DNA of 64,000 bases from Casuarius casuarius (taxonomy: Eukaryota > Chordata > Aves > Casuariiformes > Casuariidae). A program made the position numbers and the translations under genes. Shown in pieces: positions 40,909 through 52,900 of this stretch. The stretch covers positions 5,659,644 to 5,723,643 of the forward strand of contig PTFA01000020.1 in NCBI GenBank assembly GCA_003342895.1. Reading direction: 5' to 3'. Position 1 is the stretch's first letter, and the number at the start of each line of letters is the position of its first letter. The notes under the pieces were generated by a model. The model did not search any database, was not told the origin of the DNA, and was given only the letters and a program-made list of their open reading frames with translations.

Positions 40909-43900
40909 GTGAGCGCGGGACGGGCCTTGGGGCTGGGGGCCGGCGGCTTAGCAAAACGGCCCTCGCTGCAGATGCCTGGGGCACCGGGGAGTCAGCTTCG
41001 TGCGGCCTAGAGCCGTCGTTCGCCCTAGCTGCGCACCGCCACTTTCTGGTGGTCGAGTAAGCGAAGCAATTGGTTGCTTTGAAGTAAAAATACAGCGGGG
41101 GAATGGTGGTTTATTCAGGATTTGCTGTATGTGTCTGGGAGGTCTTCATGTTGCAGTGATACTCAGGAACAGTGTTTTGGGTGTCCCACGAGGAAAGAAA
41201 CTCACTTACTGCCAAAAGCTATTCTTCACTTCTTGCTCCCTCCAGAAATATAGCTTAGGCCTCAGCGCTGTTCAGTCTGTGAAGCTGGGTATATGTAAAG
41301 CACTATATGAAACTTGTACGTTGTAGGGATGTTCATTTAGATGAGATTATAAATTGGTCCTTTCTGACCTTAAAAATCCATGAATTACTGTATTAGTTCA
41401 CATTGGAAACTGCCTTTGCCATTGAAAGGCCTAGGAAACTTAAAACACTGTATCTTGCTATAGCTGGTGAGGTTAGTGGACATTCTTGAGATAAGACGTG
41501 CAGTGCCACCTCCAGTGGATCCACAGTCTTTAGCGTAAAATACGACAAATAGCTGTATAAAGATGTATTTTACTTTTTCTTAGAATGGAAAACGCTTCTC
41601 AGTTCCTTTGGAGGCAGAGGAAGCTGGCAGACTGTCACTTTCTCACATGGGTATTAGACCAATAGAAAGAGCTTGTAATTCGTGTTCCTCGTATGCTTAA
41701 TTCATTCAAACCTTCTATTTTATGCTGGTAGATGCTGATAGAATGGTATGTATAGAATGGGCTCATTGTTTCAAAACTGCACAGCTACAGTGAAGTTCTA
41801 GGGTAGGAAACAACGCGTAGCTGTTTCTGTGGGGCTTTCTTTTTGTTTCTTAAAGCATGTCATGTTGTTACAGATACTTCATTCGAACCTTCTGTTGCAC
41901 TGGCAAGTCTTGTACAGCATATACCATTACAGATGATTACAGTACTCATCAGGAGCCTTACTACAGATCCAAACGTGAAAGATGCAAGTATGACTCAAGC
42001 TCTGTGCAGGTACTGTTTTTCATTGGAAAGAGGGAAAAGTCTTTTTTTTCCTAAATCTTGCCTTTTATGAAGTTATTTGTCACACAAATTCTGTTTAAAA
42101 ATAACAACAACAACCACCTTTTAAAATGGCATTCGAAATAATGGTGTTTGGCATGTTAGGCTGACATACATTTCTGATGCCACAGCTGTTACTGGCCAGG
42201 TTTCAGTTTAAGGTTGCGGCCTTCATTGCTAATGTGGCTTTTCTCATGCTTTGCTAGGGCAGAATGAAGAAGGAGGTTAAATAGAAACGAAGAGGAAACT
42301 AGCTCGGTTCCTTTTAGATCTCACATTATGTTTAGATCTCCCACTTTGTGGGAGACACCTTAAACTAGGAAACCTCACCGGATTTATCATTATGCTGAGA
42401 CCCAAAGCCTTCCTTGGAAAATTAACCCTTCTGCTTTTCCAAGAAGCAGAATGGCTCACTCACATGCTTATCTCACCCATCATCATCCTCTCCGCTGAAG
42501 AGAGAAGACAGTTAAAAATGAGTTTTACTGATTTCTGCTTAGTTATCTTTGACTTTTCAGTAGGATTAGTGGGGGACCACCTCTCTTTCCATCTTCACTC
42601 AAGCATCTAAAAGTTTGTTGGATGTTCTCAGAATGATAGAGGAAAGAGGAATGATATAAAAACAGTTGCATATCATGCTTCCTGTCTCTAATCTAAACAT
42701 TAGTGAACATTAAGATTAGAATTGTTAACACACTGATTCAGGACTGCAAACTTGGTTAGAGTCTTCAGAAGTGTGGGTAACACCAGACTTAGAAAAGTGA
42801 CAACTGGAGAGAGGTTTGGACCTTCTTGAAGTTTTTCAAATTTCTTTTCCTCTAAGAGCTGCAGAAGAAGCTCTTAGCACAAAAGGGGAGAAAAAAATGA
42901 GTAACACAGTTAAATAGGAGGCTTTTAGAAATACCTTGTGGGTTTTTTAAGTGCTTTTTTAACAGAAAAAAAGTTACTGTTTGCTGTATTATTTTCAAAG
43001 TATTTTTGTTTTTGAACTGCTTTTATGTGAATTTAGTTAGGGGATATCTTAGCATAATACTGAGTTTTTAATACTGAAAACACTTCTCTTATTTACATGA
43101 AATTGGAAAGCTGTATTTCATTTGAAAATATAATATTAATACTTCTCTTTAATTGTAACATATTATTTAGAGACTTTAAAAGAATCTGCTTGACTGAGCA
43201 TATTTCAACTAAGTTTGTGTGCCTAGTCTATAACTCAAAGCTGGGAAAATCAGAAGGATTTTTTTATACTAATAACTTGCCAGTAATGTGCTAATGGTTA
43301 AAGTTTTATGTTAGTATAATTTTAATATTAATGTTGTATTACCTGCTTCAGCACAGTGTGATGGTATAATTGTATTTTTAAGAATGCCTTCTCTGTATGC
43401 CTCTGCTTAGGGAAGTAAGGCAGTGCTGCACTTTGGGTGTAACAGGAGCTGCTATTTTCAAATAAGAGCTGCCTCTCAATACTAGCTAGGTGGTGTGGGG
43501 TTTTTTCCTCTTGTTTTGGAAAGGGCTGTGCAGTCCTATGTGCCTTACGTCATTCAGTCTTTGAAGTGATATGTGATTTCAAGACACTCTAGTTCTGGTC
43601 CGTGGAACTAACTTTTTAGTTACCCCTTGTTATTTTTGTTTGTAGATACTCCCTTGTCAACACTGTATCCAATTTCTTTTCTGCTCTTTCTGCCTCTGGC
43701 TATCTTTGCAATAATTGCTCATTCTCTTCTGGCTTTATGAGAATAAGGATGACAATGCCACTGGAATGTCTGGAGCATCAAATAACGATGTTGTCATCCG
43801 GTTTGCATCATCCCCACAAGATGCAGAGTTCCAGGTATCACGAGGCCTCATGTTAAGAGTCACCAGAGCTTTGGAAACTGCAAATTAGAGGCCTGGTTAC

Positions 43901-46900
43901 GTGGTTCCTAAGGATAACTTCAATGACATTGTAGAGCCCGTCTAAAATTGAATACGGATGAGTAAATTGCTTGTTTAATAAATTGAATCTGTTCAGCAGG
44001 GCATTATGTTATCCACAGGGTTGGCATAAGAAAGGGTGCTTGTTTTTTGGCATCAGTGAGCTGTTGTCACTTGGCTCAGCTGTCTCGTGAAACCTTACCT
44101 GAAGCATCAGTGAAGAAAAGTAGAAAACTGTTGAATCTCTCCTGGGTCTTATGACTACTTTGAGGGTTAACTTTAGAGGTCTCGGAGGAAGTGGATTGCC
44201 TATGTTCAGTATTGTAACAAGCCATGCTTGTTTGCATTCTGATCCAAGTATCTTTGGTAAAGGAAACTGCAAATTTGCTAAGAGAAACTCCAAACATGAC
44301 CAGGTCCTTTGCCCTGTGGATGAAGATATAAAATCTTGTAAAGATGTTAATTTTGGGGACGAGGCGGGGTATATCTAGTAGTACCTTTTTTTTATCTGAG
44401 AGACTTGTACCTGAGCTGTTAGGGTCTTTGTCTGACTTGGCTAAGAAGAACTTCTGCAAAAGAAATTGTTGTCTGAGGAGGCACAGATACAATTTTATTC
44501 TCTCCAGAGATACCAGGAATATTGTCCTGGGTTAGGCACACATATGGATAATGGAGCTGTCACTAGGGTGAAGTCCTCTCAAGGTGTTTAAAGTTGTCTG
44601 TATCTGGTCAAACACAAAAGCATTCTTTGTTTTTAACATGGAGCATGATGATCCTCTGTGATCTGTGCCTTACTAAAAATGCACTCATTGATGACAACAG
44701 AATAGGAGCTGAGTAAATAACTCGAAATGCAGAGAGCATCTAGTTACTGAAATGTCCCAGTCTTCATCTGCCAGATCTCAGATTTTAGGCTGCTTAGGAC
44801 AGTCTTGAGCATGCCTGCTAATTGACCTCCCTTTCCTCCACTGGCTTTTGTTTCTGCTCTTAAGAGTGTCAGCTGGGCTTTTAAGAGCAGAAATGGATTT
44901 AAATGGGAGAATTGTATGTGTTTATCAATGGTATGGAGAATGAAGCTTCTCTTTACAATGTTAAACATATGAAAATTTTAGCTGTTATCCTATTAGTGAC
45001 AATGTTCAATAGTTTGATAGTTAATTAAGCTGAATACAGATGACACAGAATGGCATGTTACATGATGAGGGCAATGGGATGATGGAAGAGTGAACTAGAG
45101 GGAGCCCTACTGCTTTTGATTTTCCCCTTTAAGAAAGCATATGGGAAGGGTGCTCAGAATAAACATGTTTGATTTTAATGTCCTGAGGAAATGGGAGCTT
45201 TCTGTAAATTCAGAGCAACGGTTACAGTGTTGGCATGTTTCTTTCAAATTTTGCTGTAGTAAACTGCAAATATCCAGGCAAATCTATATTTAATTGTTAA
45301 AAAGGCAGCCCTAGTCATTCTCTATTTTAGAGCAGCTTTCCAGTGTCATATGTATAGATAGCACATAATTCTAAGATACATAAATTTTAGAATGTGCGCT
45401 AAACTCTTTCAGATATAAAGTTTACATCTAGTTTATAATTTAGATTGTTTATAATAATACAGTATTCCTAGAATACATGTCCAGTCTTGCTATTGTGTGT
45501 TTTTTGGGTTTTTTTTTTTTTTTGTATAGAGTCTGAGGACTAGAACCCTGATTTGATTTCTTGGGGGGGCTTTTTTAATCTCCAAGTAGAACACAGGCGC
45601 TGATAGTTGTGCTTCTGAAAATCACAAGCCATGTATTGTGTGAAACAGCTGATGTTTAGACTGGTTGTGCAGATGAATTATCTTACAAAGCCTTGTGTTG
45701 GTAATACTTTGAAACTGGTCTTTTCTGGTTGTGTAAATGATTGAAACTGGCTTACACTAAGTTTTAGGAGTTTTAAGGTCCTATATAATTTGATACTGAT
45801 TTTCATGTCAGTAGTTTATTACATGTCTTAGCTTATTATAACTTTGTCTTTTGAGGAAGGAAGGAAGAAAAGCAGTTTGTGCTCCTTCACAGTGTAGTAC
45901 TGATGCATGATTCCTCTTGTCTGAAAGAAGCTGTGAAGTTGCAGTGATGTTAGCATTCTCCTACAGTTGCAAACTAAAAAGAGCTGTCTGCTTAAAGCAG
46001 TTTGGTTCTATTTCTGCTTGGTCCTTTTTGCCATTGATAGCTGAAAACACAGTACTACATGTAAAGTCTCCACATGCATAGTCTGTGACAAGCTGTGTCC
46101 ATGCAGTGCCTGCATTTGTCAGCGCACTTCACGTTCTACTAAATAGGGTAGAAGCCTGTTAACTGAGCATATTAATAGAGATAGTGAGTATTTTATTAGA
46201 CTGGTTACTAATAACCTCTTCAGCTATGTGCTAGAACTTAGCCTGTTTAAAAAATTAATCTTTATGACGAGCATTTTAGGGAGAAAAGTAAAGAATTACA
46301 CTTCCAACTTCCCCTTTTCATTGAATTATAGCAGAATGTAGGCTGGAAGGGGCTGCTGGGGTTGAGCTGGGGCTGCCTTGCTTGAAGCAGGGCCGCCTTC
46401 AAAGTCAGACCACGTTGCTTAGGGCCTTGTCCATTGAAGTTTCGCGTTTTCTGCAAGTATGGAGAGGCCACAGCTTCACTGGTAAATTATTTCGATGTCT
46501 GACCACCCTCATGGTGAAAATAAATGTTCCTCTCCCTTTATTAGTGATGCTTCACCTGGTTTGAAGGAGGGGATATTGAGGACAGCTGAAGAAAATCCTA
46601 GTTATTGCTGAGTAAAATTCTTGGGGGAAAAAAATGAAGCCTAAATTTCCTGTTTTAACTGGCACTGCATTATGATACCATCTGTGTCTTAAAATTGCTT
46701 TAACTGACCTGCCTGTCTGCCTTAATTATCAGTTTAAGTTATCTGCTAATTCAGGATAGAAGGACTTTCTTTACAACCTTTTTTTCTGTTGTTCATCTTT
46801 ATTTCTCAGAACTACACTTTGTTTTGTCTTCAGTAGTAAGTTTTGGCTAGAAAACAGAAATGTGTTAGCTTAGTATCTGCAAAAACTAGGTTAATGTTCT

Positions 46901-49900
46901 TAGATGATAAGAATATCTGATATTATGTAGGCTTACATATTTCAGTTTTTCTTTCTATTTACTTTGAATGTGTTAAATATATAATTGTTAATTATGTAGC
47001 CAGGTGAGATGAGATATAATGAAACTTATCTTACTGCTTTCCTAACATCCTTATATTACTAGTTGTGAGTCTCTATGTAAGTAGTTTAACTATTTGGGTA
47101 AGACGTATAGAATATTTTTTGTTGAGGTCAAGATAAATGGCATACTATTATATACTTTTTTTTCCCTTGTCATTAATCTTTCAGAATGATTGACTGGTTG
47201 TCCTGGCCTCTGGCTCAGCATGTGGAAACATGGGTGATTGCACTGCTGAAAGGACTAGCTGCAGTCCAGAAATTTACCATCCTCATTGATGTCACTCTGC
47301 TTAAGATTGAATTGGTATGTCCAAAAAGAATATTTGAGGTGGAAAGAGGGGAAGAGGGATTTGCAACAGCTATGCAATTGCATGGAATCTTCTGTACTAC
47401 AATATATTTACCTTACTATCTAGCATAGAAGAGTCAAAAATGTCATATAGCTTTCAATTTTATATAAGATTCTGTCCGATTCAAATTGGACAAATGGATC
47501 TGGATTTGGAATCTGTTTACATTTTTTATTGGAATTTCACTTTCTAGATTTACTGATTTTTTTAGTTTGTTTGTTTGTTTTTGTTTTTTTTTTAAGGTCT
47601 TTAATCGACTTTGGTTTCCTCTAGTGAGGCCTGGTGCCCTTGCTGTCCTTTCCCACATGTTACTTAGTTTCCAGCATTCTCCAGAGGCTTTTCATTTGGT
47701 AAGTTACTAATAAATCGTTTTCAGTTCTTTGAAATGTAATTCATGTGTAATTTCTAAAGTGGGTCTAAGAGAAATAAAGTTGACACGCTTAGATTTCATG
47801 TTTGTTTCAAGGTTCCAGAATCAGATTTCTGTGGTTTGGACCTTTAGGCTTTCTAACTTCCAGGTCCAGCCACTTAACCTGTAACTGGAAACAATGCCTT
47901 GTTCTTCTTGATGTGTATGTACTTATAGCAGTTGTATCTGGGGACCACGTTCTGTCTTCGACCACATACCTCTGGAAGGCCATTTTAGGTGGTGTGAAGT
48001 CTACAACTGAATTTGTGCTGTAGCTGGAATTTCAAGCAAAACTATTTGAGGAAAACAGATAATCAGTTACATTATCTGTTATGTGTTACCCAGTCACCCA
48101 TGAAACAAAGAAGTACTTCACTTTAAGAAAGCTACACTATCTATATTTTGATGTACAAATTGGCAAACTGAAGGGTGCTGTTTTTTATGGCCACTCTTCA
48201 AAATGCAGTTCTAAATGCTAAATAGTTCTAGATTCAAAATGCAGTTAGCACATACTAGGGTATGATGATGACTGTTTAAATTAGTATAGCAAGATGTATA
48301 TGACACTTTCCCTGTTCTCAAACTCAAAGTTTAGCTTTAAGGTGCTTTTAGGTGGAATACGAGTCTTTCAGACTTGTCTGTAATAACAACTTGGCGCACT
48401 GTTTCTTTAAGTTATCTCAAAGGCTATTAGGCTTGAAGGGATCTCACATCATTTGCTTTGATTAGTGTCAGAATAGTTGCCTTATGCCTGATTAGTTTTG
48501 TGTTTTTGCTTTTTTTTTGTTTTTTAATGACAGAAATCTAAAGGCTCTCTGTCCTCTCTCTGCTTCCCCAATCTTGGCCTAGGATAGAAAACTGAATCAC
48601 AAAGGAAATAGCCAAGTAGCCTTGAATATGCTCAAAAAGTAAATATTTTATGTATTTACTGCCTTGCTTTTCTTCCCTATTCTGAAAAGAGACAAAACAT
48701 TCATGTGAAAAATGTCAAATATGAGACCAACAGAAAATTTATTCCAGAAATAGGCATTTGCTTTCACAACGAAAAAAACTATGATAGGCTGCATACAGTG
48801 TTGCCTAAATATCTGTCTTCAAGGCTTCATCATAACTGTTTTCCCTCTGTTTTAAACTTCACTATCATTTGGGGGAGTTACTGCTTTAATTTAGTTTCCC
48901 GTCTATCATACTCTCCTGTGCTTAAGCTACTTGTGTATTTTGTTATAATAAATGGTCTAAATGTAAAATGGATAAATAGATATTTGGTAATATAACTGAA
49001 TTTATTTTGCAATGTATCTGAGTCATCTTCATTCCTTATGCTTGAATATGTTTACCTGAGCGACTTTGTTGCAAAGGCAAGACATTCTGTTTTGGGCTTA
49101 TGATGTATAACTACCACACTGTGATATGTTAGAGTGGAGCTCTGTGAAATTCTGAATTCTACTGAAGTACAAAATTTAGATTCAACCTCAGCCAAAAGGG
49201 ATATTTCTGTATATAAGCGAAGTGTAACTTTCTCATTTTTATGCGGTACACTGTAAGTAAGAATTTGGTTCTTAATTTGGGAGAGCTGACAACCTGTACT
49301 TTTTCTACTCTTCTTCTGTGCTGTGTCTGTGCAAAATTATCACCTCTTACATCTACTTTATTCATATTTCATTCCTGGAACTCAATAGTTCAGATGAAAA
49401 TGAACTCATTGCTGCGCACCTACTTTTGTAAAGTGAGAAGAGAGAAATTTAAATCACAACTTTCACTATTAGCTCTGTAACACACTGAGCACTTAAGAAT
49501 CTTGTATTTTAATTTTTAAACAGTGGATATTTCACTAACCAAAAGAACAGGGTTTGTTTCTCTGGGATACAAAAATATTCTTTATACTTACAGAAAAACT
49601 GATATTTGAAAAAGCAAGTGAGTATTTTGCACCTGGCCCTTATACTTTGGTGTTTTTGACGTGTATTAAATCTTGTAATTGGCGCACATTTCTAAGACGA
49701 TGATATTCTTATTTCTGCTTTAGAGTTCGTGTCCTTACTACAGAATAATTGGTGAGCTAACTTATGATGAGAAATGATTCCATCCTTTTCTTCCAAAGTT
49801 AATTCATTTTAATCACTTAGAAACTGGAAAAGATGTCTAAAATATTCTGATTCACACTGAGAAGTCCCTACTGTTATGGCTAGCATTGAAATAACTCTCT

Positions 49901-52900
49901 ACTTGATATTTTTTAAGACTAATACAAATAAGTCTTATACTTAAAAAGAAAAAAAAAAAGATTACAAAATTGCATTGTAAATAAACACTATGTTTAAATT
50001 GGAGCAGGGGGAAGAGGTGGGGTCAACATTACTATTTTAAATTGGGCATAAAACAGATGAATTGAACTAATCCCCAGATGGATTAGCATTCCTGTGATAA
50101 TTTTTTTTAACTTGGAGAAAATTACCATCTTGGATGGTAGTTCTCACTAGGTGGAGCTGTGAGCCAGTTTCCATCTTGTAAACTGAAAAAGGATGAATAT
50201 ATTCATTTTCTTCAGATCCAAAGCATTAGATTCTGTTAAAATTGAGAGCTTTTGTTTTAAAAGCTGTATCCATGAAATTAAAACTGGACACTGAGCTGGT
50301 AGTGGTGGCACAAAGCGAAGTGTTTGCTGTAATAACTGTAATAGATGTATACCTTGGACACTTGACTGCTTAAAATTTTAACATTCCTTTTCTAAGCTGA
50401 CAAATTTCCAAAATTTTAGGGGCTGTTTGAAAGTTGTCATGGGTAAAGAATAATGCATACTTTTTTGCCGTCATTGTTTCTCAGCCATCTCTGTATAAGA
50501 ATAAGAGGTTCCCTGTTATTGGACACATGTAAAACAGTAAAGTTGTTTGTAGAAGAACAAGGTTGGAGAAATGCAATTGCTGTGTAACTCTTTTTTTTTT
50601 TCTCCCCCCCCCCTTTTAGATTGTCCCACACGTGGTCAGTTTGGTTCACTCCTTCAAAAGAGATGGCTTGCCTTCCAGTACAGCTTTTTTGATGCAGCTG
50701 ACTGAGTTGATACACTGTATGATGTATCATTATTCAGGATTTCCAGAGCTCTATGAACCCATTCTGGAAGCTATTAAGGTATAACAGGAATGCAAGGGCA
50801 GTGGGAGTGTTTTGTTTTGCTTTCTTAAATATGAAAGATAGAATCCCATAGACCTGATTTCTTTAGAACTTCCACTAGCAGAATTAACCACATAATCTAA
50901 TGTCAGTTCTAACTGTGTTTGAAATATGCCAGAAGAACTGTCCTGAATGGATTTCATGAATCATTATATTTGCTACATGAGATGATTATAGCAGGCTTTA
51001 AGAAAAGCCTGAAATGAGGTCCTTTCCTAAAAATCTAATTTATTCTGCCTCATGTAACTACAAATATATTTTTGCTAGTTTTCTTTCCTAGGCATTTCAT
51101 TTCAACCAACACTGGAAACTGTAACTCTTCAAAGTTGCTGTCTGTCCTATTTGATGCAGCAAAATGAAGCAATGGTTATCCCGACCTTAAATACTTTTTT
51201 TCTTTTTCTGTTATCTTGCAGCTAATGTATCTCCTGTTGAGGGTTTTTTTTTTTAAGCTCATTTTGTATTCATATCTCTGAATGCTAGCAAACTTCTGAG
51301 TGACATAAATACTCCCAGCAATGCTTTATTCTGTGTCACTGTTACGATCCAGCTTCTTATGTAAGCTTGGAGCACTGATAGCATTGAAAAGAGAAAGAGA
51401 TTTGCTAATGTTCTGAGGAGGACTCTGAATGATGTTTCTGTATATTTAAGAGAGATTGTACTCTGTTTTAACATGTTGAACTCTTAAGAAGGTCTCTAAG
51501 AGAACGTGGCAATTGTTAGTGGAAAGTAAGTAGGTAATGGGGGTAAAATAAGGAGGAGGGATTATGAAGTCCCTAAAAGGTAAGGATTTTCTTTGTACCT
51601 TTTGGAGCTAGTTGAAGGGCAAGAAGAGAGTATGATCCAGAGTATGGTCTATTTGTCTAGCCCCCCAAAAAACAAAGAAGCACTACATCTTAATACTGAA
51701 GTGAGTATTGCATGCCTTTATGGTCAATGCATAGGCCAGTATGCTTTATCCATAGAGGCACATATTTAAAAAATATTCAGATAATACTGCCTGCTTTCAT
51801 AGCAGTAATATTGCAGTTAGATGTTTTGAGGCTTAAAAAAAAACCTATTCATTTCACCCTGAGTATTTTGGATTTTATTATTTTGATTCCTACATTTTGA
51901 TTTGATAGAGAAGGAACATCTCTCTAGCAGAAGAGAGGATGTTTTCAGGGTCTACTAATGCATGAAACTTGAGAGTTGTTTTTTGGTGGCAAAAAGGATT
52001 GCATGAATACACAAATTAAAAGTGACCACCGGCTCCTTAGTCCTGTAATCTGAGAGTTGACAGAATCGGCCTTGAAGAGTGTTTTTGCCATAGTACATAA
52101 CATTAGCCTTTGACTGGCCAGACATTTGTGCTCTGGGTATTTTCAAAAGGCAATCGCAACATGTACCTTCTAGGCTAGCAGGGACAGCAAGAGCCTGAAG
52201 GAGAATGCAAGATGGCAGAGCAAGGGAGAATATAAAAGACTGCTGGATGGAAGTACCTATTATAAAAAAAAAAAAATACAAAAACCTATTAAATGTGTTA
52301 ATGTTTCTCTTGTAGGAACTGCCCAAACCCAATGAAGAGAAGATTAAGTTGATTCTCAGTCAAAGTGCCTGGACTTCTCAATCCAGTTCTTTGCCATCTT
52401 GTTTATCTAGACTTTCTGGAAAATCTGAAACTGGGAAGACTGGTCTAATTAATCTAGGAAATACTTGTTACATGAACAGTGTTATTCAGGCACTTTTTAT
52501 GGCTACAGAGTAAGTCCTTTTTATCAGCTGTTTTCATTGTATATTAACTATTGCAGTAGTCTTGCTTGTCACAGAATGTAAACATGTCCTGGGTCACGCA
52601 GCTTCCTAGCAAAAATTCATAGGGTTTCTTGGCACATAGTTACTGATTGCTTTGTTAAAATCCAGCTCTGTGGAATTGCAATTTTAGCCATAAAAAGTTG
52701 TTTTGATCCTTTTTGTCCAGTGTCAAAAGATATATGCATCAAACTAATGATAGCCTTTTAACACTGATTCATCTCCAAGTTTGACTCCTTCAGTGTCTAA
52801 AAGTTTCAATAGTATGTCTGTCTTCTAGGTCCCAGGCAAGTCTTCCCTCCCTTCCCCCCCNCCCCCTTCCCTACTTGCTCCCTCTAAAAGTTAACAGTAT

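Larger units (their letters stand above)
39590..40960 (+). promoter_or_regulatory. USP38: CpG-island promoter of USP38
   Basis: Dense CpG sequence covering the 5' flank, 5' leader and all of exon 1; the shore starts near 39340. Visible motifs: inverted CCAAT box (ATTGG) at 39859-39863, perfect NRF1-type palindrome GCGCATGCGC at 39906-39915, and ETS-type sites ACTTCCTG at 39980-39987 and GCTTCCGGG at 40001-40009. I see no TATA box, so dispersed initiation somewhere in about 39870-40100 is likely, as in housekeeping genes. Exact start sites cannot be read from sequence. Boundaries are by eye. Confidence 0.8.

Noticed and set aside
39860..40912. 350-codon plus-strand open frame over the CpG island
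   Set aside because: It is in a different frame from USP38 exon 1 and is an Ala/Arg/Gly/Pro-rich by-product of GC-rich DNA lacking stop codons.
41345..41385. Phrase resembling the CTGACCTTAAAAATC end of an ancient CR1 or SINE
   Set aside because: Only about 40 bases; too short to support without a repeat search.
44009..44535. Open frames on both strands in intron 2 (138 and 94 codons minus; 75 and 63 plus)
   Set aside because: Tempting as a decayed element, but I recognise no protein and both strands are equally open, as expected by chance.
48421..48480. GGCTTGAAGGGATCTCACATC resembling a CR1 tail
   Set aside because: Similarity is limited to one short phrase; the rest does not follow the CR1 pattern.
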